Shown one piece after another: positions 17,693 to 26,929 of a DNA stretch of 64,000 bases. The notes beneath the pieces are model-generated. The model made no database searches. It worked only from the letters and a program-made list of their open reading frames with translations, and had not been told where the DNA came from. Where the stretch lies: positions 208,006 to 272,005 of the forward strand of contig NZ_PZJO01000002.1 of assembly GCF_003206575.1 (NCBI RefSeq), in the 5' to 3' direction. The DNA is from Salinicola endophyticus (lineage in GTDB: Bacteria; Pseudomonadota; Gammaproteobacteria; Pseudomonadales; Halomonadaceae). The position numbers and the translations under genes are program-made. Numbering within the stretch: position 1 is the stretch's first letter; every line of letters starts with the position of its first letter.

Positions 17693-18637
17693 ATGATAGG
17701 GCAATCAATGGCGCGCGCGATGCGCGCCCTGCGAATCTGGCAGGAATTGGGGTTGTGTCTGATGCTGGGCATGGCGCTGGGCGGCTGCTCGACCTACGTC
17801 AACGCGCCAGACGTCTCGGGGGCGGCCGCAGCCCGAACCCCACAGGGACTCGACTACCAGGTCCTGCCTGACCAGCTATTCACGCCTGGGGATTGGCCGC
17901 AGCCGCTGAGCGCGGACGTCTACTTACCCGATACCGCCGGCGACGCCATGCGTCCGGCAGTGATGATGGTTCACGGCGGTGGCTGGGAAGGTCGCTCGAA
18001 AGAGGACATGACCCCGATCGCCAAGCGTTTCGCCCGTCACGGCTATGTGGTGATCAACGTCAGCTACCGCTTCGCCCCCGAGTTTCGCTTCCCGGCGCAG
18101 TTGCACGATCTGCAGCTGGCACGTCACTGGATCGACGCCCACGCCGCCGAGTGGCGGATCGACCCCGGTCGCATCGCCGGTCTGGGCTACTCCTCCGGCG
18201 CCCACCTGGTCAGCCTGTTGGCACTGGTGGCAGGCACCGATAGTCCACTCGACCGTCCCTACGGTGGCGCGGATACCGGCTTCGCCGCCGTCGTCTCCGG
18301 GGGCACGCCGGCGGACCTGCGGCTATGGGACAGCGGTCGACTGCTGATCCAGCTGCTGGGCGGTACCAAAGAGGAGCTTCCCGGCGCCTATGCCAGCGCA
18401 TCGCCGGTGACACATGTCCACGCTGGCGCTCCGCCCTTCTTCCTGTTCCATGGCACCTGGGACGACCTGGTGCCGCCCGAGCACGCTCGGGTACTGTTCA
18501 CGGCGCTGCAGTCACACGGGGTCCACGTCGAGCTTTACTGGATGCGCTGGCGTGGCCATATCACTGCCTTCCTGCTGCGTGGCGACGCCGAGGATGCGGC
18601 ACTCGATTTTCTCGCCCGCGAGATGCCCCCTGGCTGA
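17693..18637 (+). CDS. Alpha/beta-hydrolase lipoprotein (esterase/lipase family)
   Basis: This is a predicted outer- or inner-membrane lipoprotein: a hydrophobic signal ends in LGGC with Cys32 as the lipidation site. The catalytic part is a hormone-sensitive-lipase/carboxylesterase-like alpha/beta hydrolase. HGGG at 94-97 forms the oxyanion hole, GYSSG at 165-169 places the nucleophile at Ser167, and FHGTWDDLVP supplies the Asp with a His in RGHITAF near the end. The substrate is unknown. GGAG lies 7 bases before the ATG. It stands alone between flaG and the SulP gene. Confidence 0.85.
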   Translation: MIGQSMARAMRALRIWQELGLCLMLGMALGGCSTYVNAPDVSGAAAARTPQGLDYQVLPDQLFTPGDWPQPLSADVYLPDTAGDAMRPAVMMVHGGGWEGRSKEDMTPIAKRFARHGYVVINVSYRFAPEFRFPAQLHDLQLARHWIDAHAAEWRIDPGRIAGLGYSSGAHLVSLLALVAGTDSPLDRPYGGADTGFAAVVSGGTPADLRLWDSGRLLIQLLGGTKEELPGAYASASPVTHVHAGAPPFFLFHGTWDDLVPPEHARVLFTALQSHGVHVELYWMRWRGHITAFLLRGDAEDAALDFLAREMPPG

Positions 18638-18689
18638 GTGCGGGCAGGCGTCACCCCCGGCTTGCATGCGGCCCGGCGAGCGCGCACCA

Positions 18690-18708
18690 TTATCGTTTCC
18701 AACGATAA
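18690..18708. promoter_or_regulatory. Perfect inverted repeat upstream of the SulP gene
   Basis: TTATCGTT-TCC-AACGATAA is an 8-bp perfect inverted repeat with a 3-base centre, ending 26 bases before the SulP start. Size and position suit an operator for a dimeric repressor. The cognate factor is unknown. Confidence 0.5.
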
Positions 18709-18734
18709 GCTTATGAACAGAGGCCAAAAAAGCG

Positions 18735-20537
18735 ATGAGCCGATGGAGCGCTAGCGAGCCCCGCGAACGGATTCGGCTGCGGGCGCGTATCGCCGGCTAC
18801 TTCCCCATCACCACCTGGCTGCCCTACTACAATCGCCACCTGCTCGGCGAAGATCTGATCGCGGCAGTCATCGTGACTCTGATGGTGATCCCCCAGGCGT
18901 TGGCTTACGCCATTCTCGCCGGACTGCCGGCGATCGCCGGGCTCTATGCCAGCATGCTGCCGCTGATCGCCTATACCCTGTTCGGCACCAGCCGCACTCT
19001 TGCCGTCGGCCCCATGGCGATCGTCTCGCTGATGACCGCTGCGGCGCTGTCTCCGCTATTCGTGTCCGGCACCGTCGCCTACAGCCAGGGGGCGGTCACC
19101 CTGGCACTGCTCTCAGGGCTCATCCTGGCGCTCATGGGACTGCTGCGACTGGGCTTTTTCGCCAACTTCCTGAGTCATCCGGTGGTCTCGGGGCTGCTGA
19201 CCGCCTCGGGGGTACTGATCGCCGCCAGCCAGATCGCCGGTTTGATGGGCATTGGTGGGGCCGGCTTCACGCTGGTCGACCAGCTACTACACATTCTGCG
19301 CCATCTCGAGAAGGTGCACTGGCCCACCCTGGGTCTGGGCCTGGCCGCACTGCTCTTCCTGCTGCTGATGCGCCGCTCCGCCCCTGCACTGCGCCGCCTG
19401 GGGCTCGCCGCCGGTACTGCCACTTTCGTCGTGCGCCTGGGCCCGGTCATGGCGGTGGCCATCACCACCAGCCTCTCCTGGGCACTCGACCTCCCCGCGC
19501 TGGGCGTGGCCGTGGTCGGCGAGATTCCAGCACATCTGCCGCCGCTCAGCCTGCCTTCACTCAACCCCGCGCTGTGGCGCGAGCTGCTGCTGCCGGCCTT
19601 TCTGATCAGTGTGGTGGGCTTCATCGAATCGGTATCGCTGGCGCAGATGCTGGCTGCCCGCCGGCGCGAGCGCATCTCTCCCGATCAAGAGCTGATCGGT
19701 CTGGGCAGTGCCAATCTGGCCGCCGCCTTCACCTCGGGTATGCCGGTCACCGGCAGTCTGTCACGCACCGTGATCAACTTCGATGCCGGCGCGCGCACCC
19801 CCGCCGCCGGCGCCCTGGCAGCGCTCGGCGTCGGCCTGGTAATCCTGTGCCTGACGCCGCTGATCGCCTACCTGCCGATCGCCACCCTGGCCGCCAGCAT
19901 CATCGTCTCGGCGATGACTCTGGTCGATCTGCCCGCTCTCAAGCGTACCTGGCGCTACTCGCAGAGTGACTTCGCCGCCATGCTGATCACCATCGTGCTG
20001 ACTTTCCTGGAAGGGGTGGAGGCCGGCGTGATGGCCGGCGTGGGCGTGTCGCTGGCGCTCTACCTCTATCGCACCAGTCGACCGCATACCGCCGTGGTAG
20101 GCCGGCTGCCGGGCACCGAGCACTTTCGCAACGTGCGCCGTCACGATGCCGAGATCGATGCCGAGATCGGGCTACTGCGGATCGACGAGAGCCTCTATTT
20201 CGCCAACGCGCGCTACCTGGAAGATACCGTCTACGGGCTGATCGCCGATCGCCCGGCCATGCGCCACCTGGTGCTCATCTGTTCTGCGGTCAATCTGATC
20301 GACGCCTCTGCACTGGAGAGCCTGGAAGCGATCAATGCCCGCCTGGCCGACTCACAGATCGCGCTCAATCTGGCCGAGGTCAAGGGTCCGGTCATGGATC
20401 GCCTCAAGAAGAGCGACTTTCTCGATCACCTGAGCGGCGAGGTTTATCTCAGTACCTATAGTGCCTGGACCGAGCTGCGTCACCGCCTGGATGACGAAGC
20501 CCGAACCAGGGCCGAGTCATCGGATGCCGCCAGTTGA
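18735..20537 (+). CDS. SulP-family anion transporter with C-terminal STAS domain
   Basis: SulP (SLC26-like) inner-membrane transporters carry sulfate, bicarbonate or carboxylates. The 600-residue protein has the family start FPITTWLPYYNRHLLGEDLI, then IPQALAYAILAGLPAIAGLY and FGTSRTLAVGPMAIVSL. About 11-12 hydrophobic segments run to residue 440, with ISVVGFIESVSLAQ and GMPVTGSLSRTVINFDAGAR in the second half. A STAS domain (about 465-570, LRIDESLYFANARYLED, HLVLICSAVNLIDASALESL) ends the protein. The substrate cannot be told from sequence. An inverted repeat just upstream may control it. Confidence 0.93.
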   Translation: MSRWSASEPRERIRLRARIAGYFPITTWLPYYNRHLLGEDLIAAVIVTLMVIPQALAYAILAGLPAIAGLYASMLPLIAYTLFGTSRTLAVGPMAIVSLMTAAALSPLFVSGTVAYSQGAVTLALLSGLILALMGLLRLGFFANFLSHPVVSGLLTASGVLIAASQIAGLMGIGGAGFTLVDQLLHILRHLEKVHWPTLGLGLAALLFLLLMRRSAPALRRLGLAAGTATFVVRLGPVMAVAITTSLSWALDLPALGVAVVGEIPAHLPPLSLPSLNPALWRELLLPAFLISVVGFIESVSLAQMLAARRRERISPDQELIGLGSANLAAAFTSGMPVTGSLSRTVINFDAGARTPAAGALAALGVGLVILCLTPLIAYLPIATLAASIIVSAMTLVDLPALKRTWRYSQSDFAAMLITIVLTFLEGVEAGVMAGVGVSLALYLYRTSRPHTAVVGRLPGTEHFRNVRRHDAEIDAEIGLLRIDESLYFANARYLEDTVYGLIADRPAMRHLVLICSAVNLIDASALESLEAINARLADSQIALNLAEVKGPVMDRLKKSDFLDHLSGEVYLSTYSAWTELRHRLDDEARTRAESSDAAS

Positions 20538-20541
20538 GGCT

Positions 20542-21774
20542 TCAAACCCCAGCGAACCTACCGCCGACAGCACGCCCTGGCTCGCTCAACCCTTCACGGC
20601 GACGCAGGATCGGCAGCAGCAGATAGCATGTGGCCAGCGGGCGGCGGTCGGTCTTGCCCAGCGGGCTCTTCTCACGTGAGTAGGGGCGATTGTCCGCGGT
20701 CAGCGTGGCATACCAGCCACCGCGGAGGCCGTCGATCATGTGCTGGCCGCAGTAGCCGGCAATGCGATCGTACCAGCGCCAGTAGCGCGACTGCCCGGTG
20801 GCCTCCGCAAGCAGCGCCGCGGCCGCCAGCCCCTCAGCCTGTACCCAGTGCTGCTTGTCGCGATTGACCACCTCGCGGCGCATGTCCACGCCGCTCACCA
20901 GGCCACCATGCACGGCATCCCAACCCGCCTCCATCGCCCCCACGAACAGCGAGCCGGCGGTTTCCAGCAGCCAGCCACGGGCACTCGGCGAACACGCCGC
21001 CAGCCTCGTCATCAGCTTGGCCCACTGGACGAGATGGCCGATCTGAAATCCCCAGGGGCGATAGGGATCATCGGGGCGGTCGCGGTGGAGTTCGAAATCC
21101 GCCCGCCAATCGCTGTCGAAATGCTCCCACAGCCAGCCGCCGGCGAGCGGTGCCAGCCGCTGCCAGACACAGCGGGTCACGCTCAGCGCCCGCGCCAGAC
21201 ACGCAGCATCGGCGCTCACCGCATAGCAGGCCAGTAGCGCCTCGCACATCTCCAGATTGGCGCGCTGGCCGCGGTAGGGAGTTAGCCGCCAGCGCCCATC
21301 CGCCGAGTCGGCGTAGAGTCCGCTGTCGCTTTCGTAAAAGTGCTTGTCGATGAGCACGCGCACCCGTTCGAGCCCCGCCGCCGCCTCGCCGATGCCGGCG
21401 TCCAGCGCCACGGCATACGCCTCGAGCACTCGCGCCAGCCCCAGGCCGCGCTGGGTCTCATCCTCCGGCGTAACGCCATCGAGCAGCCAGGCATAGCCCT
21501 GGATCCGCGTCTGGTAGTGGCGTTCGTCGAGAAACCGCAGACCATGCCGCGCCCAGGTCAGATACTCGGGCTCCCCACGATATACGGCGTAGCGGGCATA
21601 GTTGATCACGAAGCCAGCGCTGGAGAGCAGATGCCGACGCTGGGGCTGAATCCGCTCCCCGCTATCGGTAAAGGCGTGGAAGAACCCCGCCTGGGTATCG
21701 ATGCAGCGAGGGTGATAGAACCCCATGAGACTATCGATCTGCTGGGCGACTTGAGAGGATGACGTCAATGGCAT
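20542..21774 (-). CDS. AGE-family sugar epimerase/isomerase
   Basis: The product is about 410 residues, the normal length for the N-acylglucosamine 2-epimerase/mannose isomerase/YihS family, which form an (alpha/alpha)6 barrel. Visible family segments are FYHPRCIDTQAGFFHAFTDS, HLLSSAGFVINYA, GLRFLDERHY, RANLEMCEALLACY, WGFQIGHLVQWAKL and DKQHWVQAEGLAAAALLAEA, which include the His residues used in aldose-ketose isomerisation. This favours a mannose/glucose-type isomerase over the GlcNAc epimerase, but the substrate is not certain. ATG at 21774 with AAGGA upstream is preferred over a TTG two codons earlier. It is divergent from the GntR regulator and may share its operator. Confidence 0.82.
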   Translation of the reverse strand: MPLTSSSQVAQQIDSLMGFYHPRCIDTQAGFFHAFTDSGERIQPQRRHLLSSAGFVINYARYAVYRGEPEYLTWARHGLRFLDERHYQTRIQGYAWLLDGVTPEDETQRGLGLARVLEAYAVALDAGIGEAAAGLERVRVLIDKHFYESDSGLYADSADGRWRLTPYRGQRANLEMCEALLACYAVSADAACLARALSVTRCVWQRLAPLAGGWLWEHFDSDWRADFELHRDRPDDPYRPWGFQIGHLVQWAKLMTRLAACSPSARGWLLETAGSLFVGAMEAGWDAVHGGLVSGVDMRREVVNRDKQHWVQAEGLAAAALLAEATGQSRYWRWYDRIAGYCGQHMIDGLRGGWYATLTADNRPYSREKSPLGKTDRRPLATCYLLLPILRRREGLSEPGRAVGGRFAGV

Positions 21775-21860
21775 GAGCAAAGAATCCTTCGGATTGCTCT
21801 GTCTGGTGTAACCTGCCTGTCACCGCGACGCAATGCGTCTCTGGTCGTGCTTCTCAAGAA

Positions 21861-21885
21861 GTCGATATTTTCGTTAAATGTCGAC
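21861..21885. promoter_or_regulatory. Candidate GntR/FCD operator in the AGE-gntR intergenic region
   Basis: GTCGATAT, a 9-base centre and ATGTCGAC form a near-perfect inverted repeat 35 bases before the GntR gene. The same half-sites, with the inner TCGTTA, recur in front of glutaryl-CoA dehydrogenase. This suggests autoregulation by the adjacent regulator. Confidence 0.65.
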
Positions 21886-21920
21886 ATAGACTGCCATTCA
21901 TCGCCTCGGCCCCACTCATC

Positions 21921-22649
21921 ATGCCGCCTGATACGCCCAGTCACCCCGTGAACATCGAGCCCAGCTCCGCCGCCCCGCCCACCCAGAGCGCCGAAGCCGC
22001 CTATGCGGCACTCAAGCGCGACCTCGTGCGGGGCCGCTACGCCCCCGCGGAAAAGCTGCTGATGAACGAGCTCAAGGCCCGCTACGCCATCGGCGTGGGA
22101 CCACTGCGCGAGGCGCTGACCCGCTTGGTCGGCGAACGTCTGGTGACCAGCGTCAGCCAACGCGGCTACCGCGTGGCGCCGATGTCGCTGGACGAGCTCG
22201 AAGCGCTCTACGACGCCCGCGCCGAACTCGAGGGGCTGCTCACCCGGCTGGCCATCGAACGTGGCGACGACGCCTGGGAGGCTGCAATTCTGGCCGCAGC
22301 GCATCGTCTGGCCAGGGTCAGCGACCTGCACTCCGGCGACGACATGCTCGATCTGTGGGATGCCCGCCATCAGGCGCTTCATGCGGCGATCGTCGACGGC
22401 TGCGGCTGCCCACCGCTGCTGCAGGCCCGCGCGGCGCTGTTCGACCAGGCCCAGCGCTATCGTCACCTGTGGCTGCACCAGACGGTGTTCTCCGCCGAGG
22501 CGTTGGCCGCCAAGCGAGTCGAACACGCGGCGCTGGTCGAGCGCGTGCTGGCGCGCGATGCCGAGGGTGCCGCGCGCGCCCTGCGCGATCATCTGCTGAC
22601 CCCGGTGGCGATCATCCAGCAGCGGCTGGCGGAGCGCGGCTGGGCCTGA
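21921..22649 (+). CDS. GntR-family transcriptional regulator, FCD subfamily (CsiR/GcdR-like)
   Basis: This 242-residue regulator has an N-terminal winged helix (about 25-90: AYAALKRDLVRGRYAPAEKL, GVGPLREALTRLVGERLV, QRGYRVAPMS) and a C-terminal all-helical FCD ligand domain (about 95-225: LYDARAELEGLLTRLAI, DARHQALHAAIV, EHAALVERVLARDAEGAARA). The FCD domain normally binds a metal and an organic acid. It sits tail to tail with a CoA-transferase and glutaryl-CoA dehydrogenase, and similar regulators control glutarate or lysine catabolism, so glutarate-linked control is a reasonable inference. Operator-like repeats support this. Confidence 0.87.
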   Translation: MPPDTPSHPVNIEPSSAAPPTQSAEAAYAALKRDLVRGRYAPAEKLLMNELKARYAIGVGPLREALTRLVGERLVTSVSQRGYRVAPMSLDELEALYDARAELEGLLTRLAIERGDDAWEAAILAAAHRLARVSDLHSGDDMLDLWDARHQALHAAIVDGCGCPPLLQARAALFDQAQRYRHLWLHQTVFSAEALAAKRVEHAALVERVLARDAEGAARALRDHLLTPVAIIQQRLAERGWA

Positions 22650-22655
22650 ACGGCA

Positions 22656-23873
22656 TCAGCCGATCACACCCCGTTCACGCAGGGCTTGCCAGTGCGCGGC
22701 ATCGGGGCCCAGCCACGCCTCGAGAACCTCGAAGGTATGCTCACCCAACCGTGGCGGCATGCCCGATGCGCCCAGACGCTCGCCATCCAGCTTGATCGGG
22801 TTGCCGACCAGACGCGCGACCCGACCATCTTCGCCGCGGCGCTCGATCTGCATCCCGCGATGGCGCACCTGGGGGTCGTCGAACACCTGATCGAGGGTGT
22901 TGATCGGCCCACTGGGTACCCCTGCCCGCTCCAGCGCCAGCAACCACTCATCGCGACACCGTTCGCGCAAACGCGCCGCGAGCTTTTCCACCAGCAGCTC
23001 GCGGTGCGCCACCCGGGCGGCGTTGGTGGCGAAGCGCGGGTCGTCCGCCAGCGCCGCCAGCGACAGCACCTCACACAGGCGCCGGAACTGGTCGTCGTTG
23101 CCCACGGTGATGATGAGATGACCGTCGGCGGCGGCAAACGCCTGGTAGGGCACGATATTGGGGTGAGCGTTGCCCAGGCGCTGGGGCACATTGGCGCTGG
23201 TGAGATAGTTGAGCGCCTGATTGGCCAGTACGCCGACCTGGACATCGAGCAACGCCATGTCGATATAGGCGCCCTTGCCATCGCTGTCACGCCGGCGCAG
23301 GGCCGCCAGGATGGCGTTGGCGGCATAAAGCCCGGTGAGGATATCGGTGAGGGCGACCCCCACTTTGGTCGGCTCGCCACCGGCCACATCGGGTTGCCCG
23401 GTAAGGCTCATCAGCCCACCCATCCCCTGGATCAGGAAATCATAGCCCGCCCGCGAGGCGTAAGGGCCATCCTGGCCGAAACCGGTGATCGAGCAGTAGA
23501 CCAGGCCGGGGTTCTCCGCCGTCAGGCTGGCGTAATCGAGCCCGTAGGCCGCCAGGCCACCGACCTTGAAATTCTCGATCAGCACGTCGGCGCACGCCGC
23601 CAGCCGGCGCACCAGCGCCTGGCCCTCGGGGTCGGCGAGATCGATCGCCACCGAACGCTTGCCCCGGTTGGCACTCAGGAAGTAGGCGGACTCCTGGGTG
23701 CCGGGTAGCCAGGGCGGCCCCCAGGCGCGGGTATCGTCGCCGCGCCCCGGGCGCTCGATCTTGATCACCTCGGCCCCCAGATCGGCCAGCTGCTGGGTAC
23801 ACCAGGGGCCAGCCAGCACCCGCGACAGATCGAGTACGCGCAGGCCGGCGAGCGGAGCTTGGGCGTCGCTCAT
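22656..23873 (-). CDS. CaiB/BaiF-family CoA-transferase (probable glutarate CoA-transferase)
   Basis: This 405-residue class III CoA-transferase shows LAGLRVLDLSRVLAGPWCTQ, LADLGAEVIKIERPG, RGKRSVAIDL and DVLIENFKVG. The catalytic Asp lies in DMALLDVQVG, and there is a C-terminal SGPINTLDQVFDDPQVRHRG. Pairing with a glutaryl-CoA dehydrogenase, 4 bases downstream of its stop, fits succinyl-CoA:glutarate CoA transfer, which would produce the dehydrogenase substrate. The family covers many acids, so the substrate rests on context. Confidence 0.85.
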   Translation of the reverse strand: MSDAQAPLAGLRVLDLSRVLAGPWCTQQLADLGAEVIKIERPGRGDDTRAWGPPWLPGTQESAYFLSANRGKRSVAIDLADPEGQALVRRLAACADVLIENFKVGGLAAYGLDYASLTAENPGLVYCSITGFGQDGPYASRAGYDFLIQGMGGLMSLTGQPDVAGGEPTKVGVALTDILTGLYAANAILAALRRRDSDGKGAYIDMALLDVQVGVLANQALNYLTSANVPQRLGNAHPNIVPYQAFAAADGHLIITVGNDDQFRRLCEVLSLAALADDPRFATNAARVAHRELLVEKLAARLRERCRDEWLLALERAGVPSGPINTLDQVFDDPQVRHRGMQIERRGEDGRVARLVGNPIKLDGERLGASGMPPRLGEHTFEVLEAWLGPDAAHWQALRERGVIG

Positions 23874-23877
23874 GACC

Positions 23878-25056
23878 TCACCCGAACGCCTGGATGCCGG
23901 TCTGGGCGCGCCCCAGGATCAGCGCATGGATATCGTGGGTGCCTTCGTAGGTGTTGACCGTCTCCAGATTGAGCATGTGGCGGATGACCCCGAACTCCAG
24001 CGAAATACCGTTGCCGCCATGCATGTCGCGCGCAGTGCGTGCGATGTTCAGCGCCTTGCCGCTGTGGTTGCGCTTGATCAGCGAGATCATCTCCGGTGTC
24101 GCCTGGCCGGCATCGAGCAGCTGCGCGACGCGCAGACATGCCTGCAGACCCAGGGCGATCTCGGTCTGCATGTCGGCCAGCTTGAGCTGGATCAGCTGGT
24201 TTGCCGCCAGCGGCCGGCCGAACTGGTGGCGATCCAGAGTGTATTGACGCGCCGCGTGCCAGCAGAACTCGGCGGCGCCGAGTGTCCCCCAGGCAATGCC
24301 GAAACGTGCCTTGTTGAGGCAGCCGAACGGACCGCTCAGGCCAGCGGCCTCCGGCAGCAACGCCTCCTCGTCGACGAAGACGTCATCGAGCACGATCTCG
24401 CCGGTGACCGACGCCCGCAGCGACGCCTTGGCCTGAATGGTAGGCGTGGAGAACCCCTTGGCGCCCCGCTCGACCAGAAAGCCCTTGATGCGGCCCTCAT
24501 GGGCGTCGGATTTGGCCCACACCACCGCCACGTCAGCGATCGGGCTATTGGTGATCCACATCTTCTGGCCGCTGAGGCGGTAGCCGCCCTCGACCTTGCG
24601 CGCCCGGGTCTGCAGGCTGCCAGGGTCGGAACCGGCGTTGGGCTCGGTCAGGCCGAAACAGCCCACCAGCTCGCCCCGCGCCAGTCCCGGCAACCAGCGC
24701 TGCTTCTGCGCCTCGCTGCCGTAGGTCTCGATCGGATACATCACCAGCGACGACTGCACGCTCATGGCCGAGCGGTAACCGGAATCGACCCGCTCCACTT
24801 CGCGCGCGATCAGGCCGTAGGCCACGTGGCTGGCACCGGCGCCACCGTAGGTTTCGCTCACGGTCGCCCCGAGCAGGCCCAGTTCGCCCATCTCGGAGAG
24901 AATCTCGCGCTCGAAGCGCTCTGCCTCGAACGCCTCCAGCACCCTGGGCTGCAGCCGTGCCTGGCAGTAGTCCCGTGCCACCTGCTGGATCTGACGCTCC
25001 TCGTCATCGAGCTGCTGGTCGAAAAGCAGCGGATCGTCCCACTGGAAACCGGACAT
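23878..25056 (-). CDS. gcdH: Glutaryl-CoA dehydrogenase
   Basis: This FAD acyl-CoA dehydrogenase oxidises and decarboxylates glutaryl-CoA to crotonyl-CoA in lysine/tryptophan degradation. The 392-residue protein has [88 protein letters not shown] and [20 protein letters not shown]. The catalytic Glu is in YEGTHD, and the C-terminus is that of GcdH rather than short-chain dehydrogenases. ATG at 25056 has AGGAGG upstream. The gene is followed by the CoA-transferase and preceded by a long palindromic operator. Confidence 0.93.
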   Translation of the reverse strand: MSGFQWDDPLLFDQQLDDEERQIQQVARDYCQARLQPRVLEAFEAERFEREILSEMGELGLLGATVSETYGGAGASHVAYGLIAREVERVDSGYRSAMSVQSSLVMYPIETYGSEAQKQRWLPGLARGELVGCFGLTEPNAGSDPGSLQTRARKVEGGYRLSGQKMWITNSPIADVAVVWAKSDAHEGRIKGFLVERGAKGFSTPTIQAKASLRASVTGEIVLDDVFVDEEALLPEAAGLSGPFGCLNKARFGIAWGTLGAAEFCWHAARQYTLDRHQFGRPLAANQLIQLKLADMQTEIALGLQACLRVAQLLDAGQATPEMISLIKRNHSGKALNIARTARDMHGGNGISLEFGVIRHMLNLETVNTYEGTHDIHALILGRAQTGIQAFG

Positions 25057-25158
25057 GACACACGCCTCCTGGCGCTGGATCGAAGGAAGGGAGATGGCGT
25101 GCGCAACGGCAACGCCCTGCCGGGAGCGTACGCCAAGGCTGCGGGAAGGGATATGCGA

Positions 25159-25194
25159 AAAACGTCGATATCCAATAACGAATATCGACGTTTT
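25159..25194. promoter_or_regulatory. Long palindromic operator upstream of gcdH
   Basis: AAAACGTCGATAT and ATATCGACGTTTT are perfect 13-bp arms around a 10-base centre, about 100 bases before the gcdH start and after the cydC stop. The inner GTCGATAT and TCGTTA elements match the repeat in front of the GntR/FCD gene. It is most likely the binding site of that regulator. Confidence 0.75.
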
Positions 25195-25225
25195 CAAGAC
25201 AACATCTACGTTATAGCGCCAATGG

Positions 25226-26929
25226 CTATATTTTCTGCAGGGTTGCACCACCCGCGTCGGATACCAGTCGCCAGCTGCTGTCGCAGCCCGGCAGCGCTGC
25301 CGATTCGTGCGCCAGCAACAGCGCGGTGCGCCCGGCCAACCAGCGCGACAGCGCCGCTCTCACTACCTGCGCGGTTGCCGCGTCCAGTCCACTCAATGGC
25401 TCGTCGAGGATCACCAGCGGTGAGTTGCGCAGCATCACCCGCGCCAGCGCCACCCGGCGAGCCTGGCCGCCGGAGAGCTGGCGCCCCTGCTCGCCGACCC
25501 AGGTCTGGAGCCCCTGTGGCAGCGCTTCGGCCCAGTCGTACAGGTCCACCTGCTCAAGCACCGCCCACAGCTGTGCGTCGCTGGCCGTGGGATCGCCCAT
25601 GCGCAGATTGGCGGCCAGGGTGTCATGGAACAGCTCGCTGCGCTGCGTGAGGTAGCCGATGCGGGCACGCAGCGAGTCCGGCGCCAGCTCGGCGACCACA
25701 TGGTCATCGAAGCGCAGTTCGCCGACATCGGGGTCGAAGGCGCGCACCGCCAGCTGTGCCAGGGTCGACTTGCCGCTGCCGGAGGCACCGATCACCCCGA
25801 CGATCTGCCCCGGCGCCAGCGCCAGATCGATCCCGCGCAGGACCCAGCGCGGGCCCTGGCGCAACCCGACATCGCGATAGGCCAGACTCGGCGCGGCACC
25901 ACCGCTCTGCAGAGACTCGCCCTCCTGCTCAGGCGTCAGCGCGGTCTGCGCATTGAGACGCTCGGCCGCACGCTGGGTCGCACCGAGCTGGGTGAACGCC
26001 ATCGGCAGGCCACCGAGGCCCTCGGCCACCGCCAGCGTCCCCAGGGTCAGCATCACCATCACCGCACCGCTCAGGACCCCGCTCGACAGCGCCGCCAGTC
26101 CCAGACCAAGCACGCCCACGGCGGCCAGTTGGATCACCAGCGTGGTCAGCGCATTGGCCGCTGCGGTACGCTGGCCCAGTTGGCGCTGATCGGCGATCAG
26201 GCCCTGCTCCTCCGCTCTCCAGTGATCCAGATGCGTCTCCAGGGCGGCGTAGGCAGTGAGTTCGGCCAACCCCTCCACCTGCTCCACCGCTCGCACGCGC
26301 AGCGCTTCCTGACGATCGACCCGACGGTGGCTGGCGCGCCAGCCCCACAAGGCGCAGCCGAGCGTCAACGCCAGCCACAAGGGCAATAACAGTGCCAGCA
26401 GCAACCAGCCCGCCGCAGGCAGAAACAGCATGGCGAACAGGGCGAAACCGAGAATCGCCACCAACGCCACCAGCGGCGGCGCCAGCAGACGCAGATAGAG
26501 GTTGTCGAGGGTATCGATATCCGCGGTGAGACGGTTGAGCCACTGCGCGGCGCGTGCCCGGGAGAGCGTGCGTGCATCCAGTCGCACCAGACGCGCGAAC
26601 ACCCCGCCACGCAGGTCAGCCAGCAGGCGCAGGACGGTGTCGTGATTGTAGAGCCGCTCGAGATAGCGGCTGGCAGTACGTGCCACGGCGAAGGCACGCA
26701 CCCCGCTGCCCGGCGCGAAGACATCGAAGAATACCGGCACGGAGAGGGCCGCCACCGCAGTGGCGGTGATGAACCAACCGGAAAGCGACAGCAGCCCCAG
26801 CGCGCTCACCAGCGTCGCCAGCATCAGTGCGGCGCCCAGCCAGAGGCGTCCACGTCGCGCGCCGAGCACAGCGAGCCACGGGCGCAGGCTGCGATAGAGA
26901 TCCGTCAGTCGAATTGCCAGAGACCTCAT
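25226..26929 (-). CDS. cydC: Heterodimeric ABC exporter CydC, permease/ATPase subunit
   Basis: CydDC exports thiols and heme-related compounds and is needed to assemble cytochrome bd. The 567-residue protein has a six-helix exporter domain (about 1-310) and an ABC ATPase. The ATPase has a Walker A loop in [15 protein letters not shown], a signature in [19 protein letters not shown], and a Walker B in [13 protein letters not shown]. The N-terminal [20 protein letters not shown] and [20 protein letters not shown] are CydC hallmarks. ATG at 26929 overlaps the cydD stop (ATGA). Confidence 0.95.
   Translation of the reverse strand: MRSLAIRLTDLYRSLRPWLAVLGARRGRLWLGAALMLATLVSALGLLSLSGWFITATAVAALSVPVFFDVFAPGSGVRAFAVARTASRYLERLYNHDTVLRLLADLRGGVFARLVRLDARTLSRARAAQWLNRLTADIDTLDNLYLRLLAPPLVALVAILGFALFAMLFLPAAGWLLLALLLPLWLALTLGCALWGWRASHRRVDRQEALRVRAVEQVEGLAELTAYAALETHLDHWRAEEQGLIADQRQLGQRTAAANALTTLVIQLAAVGVLGLGLAALSSGVLSGAVMVMLTLGTLAVAEGLGGLPMAFTQLGATQRAAERLNAQTALTPEQEGESLQSGGAAPSLAYRDVGLRQGPRWVLRGIDLALAPGQIVGVIGASGSGKSTLAQLAVRAFDPDVGELRFDDHVVAELAPDSLRARIGYLTQRSELFHDTLAANLRMGDPTASDAQLWAVLEQVDLYDWAEALPQGLQTWVGEQGRQLSGGQARRVALARVMLRNSPLVILDEPLSGLDAATAQVVRAALSRWLAGRTALLLAHESAALPGCDSSWRLVSDAGGATLQKI

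Noticed and set aside
23698..25650. A 650-codon open frame opposite gcdH, the CoA-transferase start and cydC end
   Set aside because: It crosses three genes and a palindromic operator on the other strand and has no recognisable domain.
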